Notes under the pieces: generated by a model
Databases searched by the model: none
Seen by the model: only the letters and a program-made list of their open reading frames with translations
What the model was told of the DNA's origin: nothing
Part shown: positions 1 through 6,180 of the stretch, one piece after another
Numbering within the stretch: position 1 is the stretch's first letter
How the letters are laid out: each line of letters begins with the position of its first letter
Made by a program: the position numbers and the translations under genes
Source of the DNA: an uncultured Clostridium sp.
Lineage (GTDB): Bacteria; Bacillota; Clostridia; Peptostreptococcales; Peptostreptococcaceae
Length of the DNA: 11,800 bases
Assembly (NCBI GenBank): GCA_937944945.1
Contig: CALEBD010000283.1
Location: 1 to 11,800, forward strand
Direction of reading: 5' to 3'

Positions 1-223
1 TTGAGTATGTATACCAGTTATGTTTAATTTCAAAGCGTAAGTCTTTTTTACTACTCCAACCTATAATATTAGAAACTGTCAAGAATTTATTACAGTCTTC
101 AGTCATTGCTTGAATAAATTTAGGACCTATAGGAACATTTAAACCTGTAATTTCCTCAACAGCGTTTTTATCATACCAGTCTTTAGATTTTACTAATACT
201 TTATCATTTTCCTTTAATTGATT
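1..223 (-). CDS. Partial phage hypothetical protein, C-terminus off the left edge
   Basis: An open frame runs off the left edge, with residues such as KENDKVLVKSKDWYDKN and PKFIQAMTEDCNKF. The pattern 'K.W Y..N ... V...F...M...C...' followed by a beta-rich stretch resembles small phage proteins with an SH3-like N-terminal segment, but this is recollection of a family look, not a proven match. The frame opens after TGA at 226-224 and contains no ATG, GTG or TTG before the conserved-looking part; the first in-frame ATG is well inside it, near position 95. Either an unusual start codon is used, an indel separates it from a start upstream, or the gene is decayed. It follows the 192-residue gene by only a few bases on the same strand. 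Function unknown. Confidence 0.55.
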
Positions 224-236
224 TCAGTATTCTTGA

Positions 237-815
237 TTAGAATGCAATTTTTTCATCATAATAATCAATATTATGCTCAGAATTGATTTCTACTTTTTCA
301 CTACCGACGTAGACAACAAATGTAGTTCCTTCTTCTATAGCTTTATTATAAATTTTAGAAAGTTCCTTTTTATTCTTAATACTACAGATATGATTATCTT
401 CAGTATCATAGACTTCGTAGTCTATAGAAAATACTCCAAAGAGATCGCTTCCTATAAAACTCCCAAGAAATTCTTCAGCTTCATAGAAAACAGTTTCTGC
501 AGAACTTTCTTCCTCATCAGTTTCTGCAAGAGCGGCTCGCATTGTTTCCGTATTATGTTCCTTTCGAGATATGTGAACAATACACTTATCTAATTCAGGG
601 AATTTCACCGTTACAATATAAAACTCCTCCTTTTCTTCTTCATTAATATTTTTAAAGAACTTCTGTTCTATTTCAAAATCTGCAGGGTTTTCGATAAGAG
701 GATTTTCATCATCGTGTATCCAAGTAAGTCCTTGTTCAGAATGAAGTTTGTTAATTACTGCCGTTACCTGTTCCTGAGTTTTACAGTGAATTACGTCAAA
801 ATACTGTACTATCAT
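237..815 (-). CDS. Acidic hypothetical protein, 192 aa
   Basis: I do not recognise this protein. It is strongly acidic, with clusters such as NEEEKEEF and ETDEEESSAET, no transmembrane segment and no signal peptide, so it is probably a soluble cytoplasmic phage protein. It begins MIVQYFDVIHC and ends in a tyrosine/acid-rich tail. The start at 815 is the first ATG after an AT-rich leader and no upstream gene overlaps it. The AAA+ ATPase gene lies 121 bases upstream across a gap holding a palindrome, so this may be a separate transcript. The next gene toward the left edge starts almost immediately after its stop. Confidence 0.8.
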   Translation of the reverse strand: MIVQYFDVIHCKTQEQVTAVINKLHSEQGLTWIHDDENPLIENPADFEIEQKFFKNINEEEKEEFYIVTVKFPELDKCIVHISRKEHNTETMRAALAETDEEESSAETVFYEAEEFLGSFIGSDLFGVFSIDYEVYDTEDNHICSIKNKKELSKIYNKAIEEGTTFVVYVGSEKVEINSEHNIDYYDEKIAF

Positions 816-936
816 AGTTGTTTTAAAATAATTTACATTTTATTTATTCTTTGGTTTCGATATCTATCTACTTACAACACCACCACGTGAAGGTAGAATA
901 AAGGTGTCATAGGAGAGCATATGCTCTCCATAGCAC
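816..936 (-). other. Intergenic gap with an 18-bp perfect palindrome
   Basis: The gap separates the ATPase gene from the next gene. GGAGAGCATATGCTCTCC at 912-929 is a perfect palindrome that as RNA folds into a 7-bp stem with an AUAU loop directly after the ATPase stop codon. There is no clean U-run immediately after the stem on the minus strand (the nearest is CCTTTATTC), so it may be a weak terminator, an RNA-stabilising 3' hairpin or a dyad protein-binding site. ACACC/GGTGT arms further on could form a second weak stem. The rest is AT-rich leader sequence for the next gene. Confidence 0.5.
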
Positions 937-2346
937 TTAGTCTTGCATTTCAATAAGTTCATCTACTTTCTTCTCAACGCGATCAATACCAGTAATTTCG
1001 CGAATCGATTCAGCAAATTTAACTTCAGGAGTTTCAGTCATATCTTTCTTCTGAGCAAGACCTACTTGACGCAGATAAGATTCAACTGCTACTTTGATAT
1101 ACTGAGGTAATACAACCTTAGTATCATCCATAAAGATCATATCACTCTTTACAGATTCTACAATCTCAGCCATGAATGCAGGCGCAATATTCGAATCTCG
1201 AATCTGCTTACATACTGCAGAGAAATCTCCCTGAAGAGTATAATCTCCTACAAAAGAACGCTCAATGAACTCTTTAGCAGTAGCTTCATCTAAAGCACCT
1301 AAAGAGATAACTTTGCCGATACGCTTACCACGCAGGAAAGTAGGCTCAATAAGTTCAAGATGATTAGTAGTAAACAGAGTAATTACATTCATACCCTTAG
1401 TATCACCACCATCAAGAGTATTAAGAATATCCTGCATAGCAGCATCTCGTTTACCACGAGTTACCTGATCGATATCCTCAACAAAGATAACAACTCCATG
1501 CCCAGTTCCGTCGATTACTTTACAAAGACGAATAGTCTCAGCAAGTAATGTAGGATCTTTCAGATATACACTTACCCAATTATTCTGAATAGCTTCCTGA
1601 ATAAGCTTAAAAGCCAAAAGGGTCTTACCCGTCCCATAAGGGCCTTCAAATAACGCGCCATACTTCAGAGGAATTCCTCGTTCAGTACATTTTTCAGGAT
1701 ACTTGATACGAGATTTAAGAGGACGTAATCCGAGAGCAGTATCTTCAGAAAGAACCATCATTTCACGGTCAATATTTGACAGATCCATGATAAGAGGATT
1801 GTTAAGATCAGAGATCTCTAATGCCTGACTCTTATAAATAGAATCAGTTGCAAGAAGTTCTTTTGTCCGATCGATAATGTCATCCATCAGAGTTGTAAAT
1901 CTGAACTGACACTTACCTTTGATATAGAGATGGTGATCGTTACCATTGTAAGAGATAGAAATAACACTTCCTTCTCCTAAATCCGCAAGTTCAATATCTC
2001 CATACGGAACTTTAACACGACGTCCATCAGCAAGGATAACTTCAATCGTATTAACAGTATCATCACCTCCTGAAGGGTTATCGTTTTTAGCTGCTGATAC
2101 AATTCCAAAAACTTCTTGGATTGCACGATTCAGCTGATAAACTCCATCATTCATAAAACACAAGATCTTATGATTGAATGTACCCATACGCTTCGACTGC
2201 TTAATCTCGTTTTCAACAAAATTTAAAGCATCTGAATAACGCATGCGAGGATCAGACATTACCTGAATAAATTTCTCTTTTTGCTCCTGCTCATACTTAG
2301 AAACAGTACTTCGCATTACGCTTTTAACTCCTACAGGATTTCCCAT
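937..2346 (-). CDS. AAA+ ATPase of the FtsH/Cdc48 type, no protease domain
   Basis: A 469-residue P-loop ATPase. The Walker A motif GPYGTGKT is at residues 235-242, the Walker B region VVIFVEDID at 285-293, a sensor-1-like TTN at 326-328 and an arginine-finger-like FLRGKRIGKVI around 338-347. The order and spacing match classical AAA proteins such as FtsH, Cdc48 and proteasomal ATPases. The usual acidic pair D-E of Walker B appears as E-D. There is no transmembrane helix and no HExxH zinc-protease motif, so it is an unfoldase/remodelling ATPase, not a protease. The N-terminal ~200 residues are probably a substrate-adaptor region, with a small beta-rich part at about 98-150. The start at 2346 overlaps the upstream gene by 23 bases; the ATG at 2316 (Met11) would remove the overlap. 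Its substrate cannot be read from the sequence. Confidence 0.93.
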   Translation of the reverse strand: MGNPVGVKSVMRSTVSKYEQEQKEKFIQVMSDPRMRYSDALNFVENEIKQSKRMGTFNHKILCFMNDGVYQLNRAIQEVFGIVSAAKNDNPSGGDDTVNTIEVILADGRRVKVPYGDIELADLGEGSVISISYNGNDHHLYIKGKCQFRFTTLMDDIIDRTKELLATDSIYKSQALEISDLNNPLIMDLSNIDREMMVLSEDTALGLRPLKSRIKYPEKCTERGIPLKYGALFEGPYGTGKTLLAFKLIQEAIQNNWVSVYLKDPTLLAETIRLCKVIDGTGHGVVIFVEDIDQVTRGKRDAAMQDILNTLDGGDTKGMNVITLFTTNHLELIEPTFLRGKRIGKVISLGALDEATAKEFIERSFVGDYTLQGDFSAVCKQIRDSNIAPAFMAEIVESVKSDMIFMDDTKVVLPQYIKVAVESYLRQVGLAQKKDMTETPEVKFAESIREITGIDRVEKKVDELIEMQD

Positions 2347-2608
2347 TTTTAATTTTATTTATATTTTTTATTACAGTTTGACAATATTCTTTAGTTGTAG
2401 TTAAACAACCAAATGTAACAAAATGTTCTTCTTTTGTTATAGTAAGAGATTTTTCCTCAATTTTTTCCTTAGTAAAAGGACTATCATATAATCTTTTTAA
2501 TAAAGAATATTTTACAGCAGTGTTCTTACAGAAAATTGTATCTTTTTCTTCAATGTAGATTACAGGATATCCTTCAACTTCTCCTACAATATGTTCTTTA
2601 AGATCCAT
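2324..2608 (-). CDS. Small hypothetical protein, 94 aa
   Basis: I do not recognise this protein. It has a basic, lysine-rich C-terminus and an N-terminal part of alternating hydrophobic and charged residues (EVEGYPVIYIEEKDTIFCKN) that suggests a small beta-rich fold. No signal peptide or membrane helix is visible. Its 3' end overlaps the start of the ATPase frame, and it follows the 85-residue gene by only 7 bases, so all three are probably co-transcribed and the ATPase may be translationally coupled to it. Confidence 0.75.
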   Translation of the reverse strand: MDLKEHIVGEVEGYPVIYIEEKDTIFCKNTAVKYSLLKRLYDSPFTKEKIEEKSLTITKEEHFVTFGCLTTTKEYCQTVIKNINKIKNGKSCRS

Positions 2609-2615
2609 ATTTTTA

Positions 2616-2873
2616 TTAGAAGTCTACATAATAATCGACTAAATCATCCATAAAGTAGGATGCAGGACGATTGGTTATTTCTGCCAATATTTCATACTGT
2701 TCAGGAGTATAGTCAGTTACTCCTAAGATTTGTCTAGCTTGTTCAGGAGTGATGTCTAAGCTAGTAGATTTAGTGTGATTTTCGAAAATTATAAGTTTAT
2801 AATGCATAGTGTGTAAAAAATTAAACGTCCGTATCTTGAATGACAAGAGTTTATCATTGCTTTTTATCTCCAT
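2616..2873 (-). CDS. Small hypothetical protein, up to 85 aa
   Basis: Unknown function. The C-terminal half (LDITPEQARQILGVTDYTPEQYEILAEITN, residues 39-68, broken here only for description) carries two short helix-start motifs 'TPEQ', suggesting a small helical domain, and ends acidic. The first ATG at 2873 overlaps the upstream membrane-protein gene by 20 bases. The second in-frame ATG, near 2807 and starting MHYKLIIFENH, gives a 63-residue protein without overlap and seems the likelier start. The neighbours on both sides are tightly spaced, consistent with one operon. Confidence 0.65.
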   Translation of the reverse strand: MEIKSNDKLLSFKIRTFNFLHTMHYKLIIFENHTKSTSLDITPEQARQILGVTDYTPEQYEILAEITNRPASYFMDDLVDYYVDF

Positions 2874-3219
2874 ATCTTAAATATGTGTAAACTACTAAAA
2901 ATATAACGATAATAGTTAGACATAGAAATGAAGATATGAATACTATATTTGTTAATGAAAATTCAAATAATATACTAATAATATAACTGATGTAACTTAC
3001 AAAGACATAATATATTATCAGTCTATGATAGATACAAAACTTAAATGTTAGTGAGAGTATAAGTAATCCAATTGCAATTAAAAGATCAGTAATTGAACTG
3101 ACCAACCCAATCAACAAAGAACTAACTACAAAATATTCAGCTAGTAATAATATTAAAATTTTAACTGCAAGAAGTACAGGAGCTAACCTAATAAAAATTA
3201 TGCTAAGTTTTCTTAACAT
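2854..3219 (-). CDS. Multi-pass membrane protein, 121 aa, four predicted TM helices
   Basis: Almost the whole chain is hydrophobic. Likely helices lie at about residues 8-28, 32-57, 64-88 and 92-114, with a basic N-terminus (MLRK) and a charged C-terminal tail (RYGDKKQ). The central segment FCIYHRLIIYYVFV, with a histidine-arginine pair between helices, looks like a conserved motif of small phage membrane proteins, but I cannot name a family. The start ATG overlaps the stop of the 40-residue membrane gene upstream in a TAATG junction, indicating translational coupling. It probably sits in the host inner membrane. Its role is unknown; superinfection exclusion or lysis-related functions are speculative. 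Confidence 0.8.
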   Translation of the reverse strand: MLRKLSIIFIRLAPVLLAVKILILLLAEYFVVSSLLIGLVSSITDLLIAIGLLILSLTFKFCIYHRLIIYYVFVSYISYIISILFEFSLTNIVFISSFLCLTIIVIFLVVYTYLRYGDKKQ

Positions 3220-3341
3220 TATAATATGATGTTAAGTAATAAAATTACTACAAATAACATAACAAAATATGTAATTAGAGTAAATATCCTCGATAAACAT
3301 CCATATTTCGTGCAAATGTCATATGATGTCAACTTATCCAT
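3219..3341 (-). CDS. Micro-protein with one TM helix, 40 aa
   Basis: A short ORF starts MDKLTSYDICTKYGC and continues into one hydrophobic segment from about residue 20 to the C-terminus (IFTLITYFVMLFVVILLLNI). Its ATG lies inside the end of the 92-residue gene upstream (13-base overlap), and its TAA shares one base with the ATG of the four-helix membrane gene downstream. This double overlap fills an otherwise empty gap exactly and is the main reason to believe it. With the downstream gene it forms a membrane pair. Function unknown. Confidence 0.7.
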   Translation of the reverse strand: MDKLTSYDICTKYGCLSRIFTLITYFVMLFVVILLLNIIL

Positions 3342-3607
3342 ATTCTATAATCTATTTTATGAAAATATGTCTTAGGAAAAATTGCACCATATTCAAAGTC
3401 ATTAGTAATCAGTTTAAACTCTGGATTCGAAAGTAGTGACGCTTTTGAATGAGATCCTGAACGATCCCATAACAGAAATCGAGAATGACCAACAACAATA
3501 CAATCTTTATTTAATCTAGAATGCTTATATGTTCCAACAACAGTACAAATTCTATTGTTAATTTCTTTAAAAAACAAATCTTGAGTATTTATTTGAACAA
3601 GGTTCAT
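3329..3607 (-). CDS. Small hypothetical protein, 92 aa
   Basis: I do not recognise this protein. It has a mixed alpha/beta composition with a run of alternating hydrophobics (RICTVVGTYKHSR, CIVVGHSRFLLWDRSG) that suggests a compact beta-rich domain. No membrane segment or signal peptide is visible. It starts two bases after the stop of the 124-residue coiled-coil gene and overlaps the 40-residue micro-protein at its end, so it is inside the same operon. Confidence 0.7.
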   Translation of the reverse strand: MNLVQINTQDLFFKEINNRICTVVGTYKHSRLNKDCIVVGHSRFLLWDRSGSHSKASLLSNPEFKLITNDFEYGAIFPKTYFHKIDYRIWIS

Positions 3608-3609
3608 TA

Positions 3610-3984
3610 TTAATTTTCGATAATAGTAACTATTATACCATTTTTAATGATTGCAGAAAATCCAGGATGCTTATCTAAAGGAATTTTTCCATCACCCAAA
3701 GTTTTAGCCAATTTTTTAAACGTATCTGTTAGAATTTCAGATTGAATGTCTTCAATTTTTTGGCCTTGAACTCTTTCTAAATAACGCAATACCGCATGTT
3801 CTGAAACAATTAATTCCTCATTAATAGTTAATGATTCTATTAAATCTTTAACTTTACTAATGTTCTTTTGAATTGCGTTGAGTTCGATATTCTTTTCCCT
3901 AATAATAGATTTACAAGTAGCTAAATCAGATTCTAATCTAGCAAGTTGACTTTCTAATCCTTTTAATGTATGCGAATTATTCAT
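3610..3984 (-). CDS. Coiled-coil protein with a HAVLRYLERV domain, 124 aa
   Basis: Residues about 5-52 form a heptad-patterned coiled coil (GLESQLARLESDLATCKSII). The C-terminal half begins SEHAVLRYLERVQG at 61-74 and ends with a strand pair IIKNGIIVTIIEN. The 'EHAvLRYLERV ... NGxIVT' combination recurs in small phage proteins as far as I recall, but I know of no established function. The gene is the first after the tmRNA, whose 3' end is 17 bases upstream of its start, so it may be transcribed from the tmRNA promoter by readthrough. Confidence 0.78.
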   Translation of the reverse strand: MNNSHTLKGLESQLARLESDLATCKSIIREKNIELNAIQKNISKVKDLIESLTINEELIVSEHAVLRYLERVQGQKIEDIQSEILTDTFKKLAKTLGDGKIPLDKHPGFSAIIKNGIIVTIIEN

Positions 3985-4001
3985 AAATACTTTTTAATTA
4001 G

Positions 4002-4379
4002 TGGAGCTGACGCGAATCGAACGCGTGTCTCCTAATTCTCCTAATATCAACTTATTACGTGTGTTAGTTTTGTTTTAATTGGAACTACCCAATAGGGGTA
4101 CCCAAAGGTGACCCATCCACCAGCTCATTTTTAAGGAACGAAGCCAAACCTTGAAAGGAAGTGTTGTTCTCGCCAGTTTAAGAGTGACGAACCTCCCATT
4201 GATTTACGCAGCCATTAAAGCTACTCCTTCAATGTCGCCAAACAGCGCCGTCTCAACCTTGTTGATAATGCGCGAAAAAATGTTATTTGCGTTTATTGTT
4301 TGAATCTGTTTTACGAGTATGAATCAAACTCGACACGATTGATATTACTTGACATTAGGATCAAATACCTAGCAGCCCC
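4002..4379 (-). ncRNA. ssrA: Phage-encoded transfer-messenger RNA (tmRNA)
   Basis: tmRNA rescues stalled ribosomes by acting as alanyl-tRNA and then as mRNA for a degradation tag, together with SmpB (not in this window). On the minus strand the 5' end GGGGCTG (4379-4373) pairs with the 3' end CAGCTCC (4009-4003) over 7 bp, including the G3-U70 wobble read by alanyl-tRNA synthetase; the discriminator A is at 4002 and CCA is not encoded. The T-arm is ACGCG-TTCGATT-CGCGT. Helix P2 is a 12-bp pairing of TCCTAATGTCAA (4360-4349) with TTGATATTAGGA. A pseudoknot (CGAG/CTCG plus TTTGA/TCAAA) ends 8 bases before the resume codon GCA at 4290. The tag frame then runs 28 codons to TAA at 4206-4204, beginning A-N-N and ending VALMAA. 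A later pseudoknot (GGTG/CACC plus GGGT/ACCC) is visible. The tag is much longer than the common ~10 residues. Confidence 0.95.
4204..4290 (-). CDS. tmRNA tag-peptide reading frame (28 codons)
   Basis: The internal reading frame of the tmRNA starts at a resume GCA (alanine) codon placed 8 bases after the first pseudoknot, as in other tmRNAs, and is open for 28 codons. The peptide begins ANNIFSRIINK, has an acidic middle (ETALFGDIEG) and ends VALMAA. The hydrophobic Ala-Ala end fits recognition by ClpXP-like proteases, which read the last residues of known tags. It has no start codon by design and is translated only after ribosome transfer. Confidence 0.85.
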   Translation of the reverse strand, partial: ANNIFSRIINKVETALFGDIEGVALMAA

Positions 4380-4382
4380 GAG

Positions 4383-4410
4383 TAGGGAGGAATTAACCAT
4401 CACCTCCCTA
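4383..4410 (-). other. GC-rich hairpin just upstream of the tmRNA 5' end
   Basis: TAGGGAGG and CCTCCCTA form an 8-bp stem with a 12-base loop, ending three bases before the first base of the tmRNA. There is no U-run on the minus strand. A hairpin sharing the 9-mer CTAGGGAGG on the minus strand sits five bases upstream of the tRNA at 8201-8271, so this may be a processing or insulation element for stable RNAs. Confidence 0.6.
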
Positions 4411-4411
4411 G

Positions 4412-4848
4412 TAGGATTCTTTTTTAAACTTGTGGAACTCCAAGCTTGTAGTCTAGAGTATCCCTACTCTAATTATAACGGAGATTAGTGTGAAAACACT
4501 AACCGCGGCTATTATTTCACGATGGAAACTACATAGCATGTTCTTTATTTCTGCGGAACCTAACATGAAAAAACCGACCGAATCGCCCCGTATTCTCGAT
4601 AGGCTCAAGATCCTTGTTTAATGTCCTAGGAAAGACGATAGGGATACTTCAGATACGCGTGAAGTTACCTGAACATCGCGGAGGACTATTCTTTATAGGG
4701 CTTCAATAGTCAACTTACCAAACTTTTTAGATTAGTTTTAACTCCCTCAGTCTTAAGTATCACTGAGTTACATACCCTTACATATAGTCGAAGGAAAACT
4801 ACCCATTTTCTATACCGCAGGAGTCAGCAGGTATATAAAGAAATAGTC
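4412..4848 (-). other. Gene-free block rich in short hairpins, upstream of the tmRNA
   Basis: No credible ORF exists on either strand. Several short perfect hairpins are visible: TTAGTG-TGAAAA-CACTAA (4485-4502), AGAGTA-TCCC-TACTCT, ACTTCA-GATACGCG-TGAAGT, GACTATT...AATAGTC (a 7-bp stem near 4684-4712) and TATACCGC...GGTATA (near 4811-4835). Their density is higher than expected for an ordinary spacer, and the base composition is less AT-rich than the neighbouring short genes. It could be the 3' part of a long structured RNA that continues into the domain at 4849-5080, or the leader of the tmRNA transcript. No promoter matching the Bacteroidetes TAnnTTTG box was found close to the tmRNA. Confidence 0.5.
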
Positions 4849-5080
4849 ATAGGACTAAATCCTAACAGAGGCAAAAGTAAAAACAATGACCATGACGAAA
4901 TACTTCTCAAAGCTAAAAACAAAGTCAATTATATTTATATTTGAAGTATTTCACAAGTTTGTACAATACTAATAAATGCTTAGCATACATGTGCTTTACT
5001 AGAGCAAGTGTTTGTCTATATTTGTATTATCCGCAACACGCGTATAACACACAAATATATCTTGTAGGATTTAGTCCTAT
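4849..5080 (-). ncRNA. Candidate structured RNA domain closed by a 17-bp stem
   Basis: ATAGGACTAAATCCTA at 4849-4864 is the exact reverse complement of 5065-5080, and the next outer pair (4848/5081) also matches, giving a 17-bp closing helix around 200 bases without an ORF. Inside, GAAATACTTC (4897-4906) pairs perfectly with GAAGTATTTC (4943-4952). On the minus strand an imperfect stem TTGT..TTAT.CGC / GCG.ATAA.ACAA forms just inside the closing helix, and a short ATGCT-A-AGCAT palindrome lies between. This nested multi-branch layout is typical of a functional RNA. The strand is inferred from the genes around it. I cannot match it to a known family; an inverted-repeat recognition site for DNA-binding proteins is the main alternative. 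Confidence 0.5.
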
Positions 5081-5093
5081 GTAAAAGATAGAG

Positions 5094-5116
5094 TATACTG
5101 ATGAAAATACAGTATA
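5094..5116 (-). terminator. Possible weak terminator hairpin after the 288-aa gene
   Basis: TATACTG and CAGTATA form a 7-bp stem with a 9-base loop 16 bases after the stop codon of the 288-residue gene. The following minus-strand sequence CTCTATCTTTTAC has only a broken U-run, so termination is uncertain and the stem could equally be the first helix of the structured block that follows. Confidence 0.35.
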
Positions 5117-5131
5117 GCATCTATCTACCTA

Positions 5132-5998
5132 TTAGAGAGAACTTAAGAAATCATAAGTATCTTTCAGTTCATTCGGAATTATAATCCGAAGTTTACCAAT
5201 TTTACTTATTTCCTCGTTTTTCCAGGTTGTAAACTGCTTATTCAAGAGTTCTATCTCGTTTGAATATTGTTTGAATTTAACTGCAGTTTCAGTATCAAGT
5301 TTTGCAGTTTCTTCTGCAACACGTTGATCAATAGAACCCTTAATAGCGTTGAGGCTTGCTTCAACAGCACGATGCTGTTTTTGTAACTCAAAGTAGAGTT
5401 CTTCAACTTCCTCTTGTTTTACAGATGCAACATGACGATAAACTTTATCATCTTCTACTAACGCAGGATTTGATATTGCATCAAACAGTTTTTCACGTGC
5501 TTCATGAATGGCTCCACGAGGATGGATCTGCTTACCAATAATAGCTGCTTCCGCACCAAGAGTGTAATAACGATTACGCTCTTTGATGTCTAACTCTCCT
5601 AAGATATCTTCAAAAGAAGGATACTTAGGATTAGTAGGATATTCAGGAAGAGTAATATTTTCCTGCTCGCACCAATCCTTAAAAGAAAGCTCTTTTACAG
5701 CACGATGCTCAGCTTCTTTTGCCTTGATTGCCTCTCGCATATATGCAATAAATGCGTTAATTTCAGCAATTTTTCTGATTTCTTCCTTTAAAGAAAGTAC
5801 TTCTGCGGAATTTAATCCTTGCGAGAGAGTGATGCGGTTGTCTGCACTTAATGTTTCTACAGTCGTAGTAATAAACCGAATATTATCAAGACGGCTATGA
5901 GCAGATGCAACATATTCTTTACCTATATTGCAGAGATGATTTGCAGAAGTAGCAGTAATACCATCTGCTGCAAAAAAGACTTTATTCTTTTCAGTCAT
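5132..5998 (-). CDS. Coiled-coil hypothetical protein, 288 aa
   Basis: I do not recognise this protein. It is soluble, charged and largely helical, with heptad-like stretches at roughly residues 65-105 and 190-262, and a proline/tyrosine-rich linker (LPEYPTNPKYPSFEDI) between them. Its C-terminus returns to a short hydrophobic strand (LRIIIPNELKDTYDFL). No signal peptide or membrane helix is present. It starts four bases after the stop of the 58-residue membrane gene and is the last gene of the operon that includes the RNA ligase. Base composition is somewhat less AT-rich than its neighbours, as for the ATPase and SPFH genes, which may reflect high expression. Confidence 0.8.
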   Translation of the reverse strand: MTEKNKVFFAADGITATSANHLCNIGKEYVASAHSRLDNIRFITTTVETLSADNRITLSQGLNSAEVLSLKEEIRKIAEINAFIAYMREAIKAKEAEHRAVKELSFKDWCEQENITLPEYPTNPKYPSFEDILGELDIKERNRYYTLGAEAAIIGKQIHPRGAIHEAREKLFDAISNPALVEDDKVYRHVASVKQEEVEELYFELQKQHRAVEASLNAIKGSIDQRVAEETAKLDTETAVKFKQYSNEIELLNKQFTTWKNEEISKIGKLRIIIPNELKDTYDFLSSL

Positions 5999-6002
5999 AT
6001 GT

Positions 6003-6179
6003 TTAGTATTTTTCTATTTGTTTGTATAAAAGATATATAATAATTGCAATAAGAATCATAATATATCCAACACCTAACCAAATAGACGCTTTAAACATTA
6101 TATATCCTATTAAAACAATTATTAAAAGAAAGAGTAGCAATACAATTGCTAATAGTACTAAAATGTTGAGGGCTCTCAT
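6003..6179 (-). CDS. Small membrane protein with two TM helices, 58 aa
   Basis: A short ORF begins MRALNILVLLAIVLLLFLL and carries two long hydrophobic segments at about residues 5-28 and 35-52, followed by a basic tail (YKQIEKY). Its ATG is one base after the TAA of the RNA ligase gene and its TAA is four bases before the next start, so it fills the gap exactly. Both features support a real, co-translated gene. It probably sits in the inner membrane; function unknown. Confidence 0.75.
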   Translation of the reverse strand: MRALNILVLLAIVLLLFLLIIVLIGYIMFKASIWLGVGYIMILIAIIIYLLYKQIEKY

Positions 6180-6180
6180 A

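Noticed and set aside
873..932. 19-codon ORF starting at ATGGAGAGC over the palindrome
   Set aside because: Very short, overlaps the hairpin after the ATPase gene, and has no spacing or composition support.
4300..4488. Plus-strand open frame across the tmRNA 5' end
   Set aside because: It lies antisense to the well-supported tmRNA and a hairpin, has no homology-like features and is on the strand opposite to all genes.
4501..4520. AACCGCGGCTATTATTTCAC resembling the 16S rRNA 530-loop (reverse strand)
   Set aside because: The similarity is limited to GCCGCGGT; flanking sequence does not match rRNA.
4681..4860. Possible group I intron core (GACTA and TAGTC pieces)
   Set aside because: The spacing does not allow P7/P3/P8, there is no split exon and no homing endonuclease gene.
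4621..4900. Possible RNase P RNA (AGGAAAGAC and AGAGGCAAA pieces)
   Set aside because: The conserved P4 partner sequences are absent on both strands at proper spacing.
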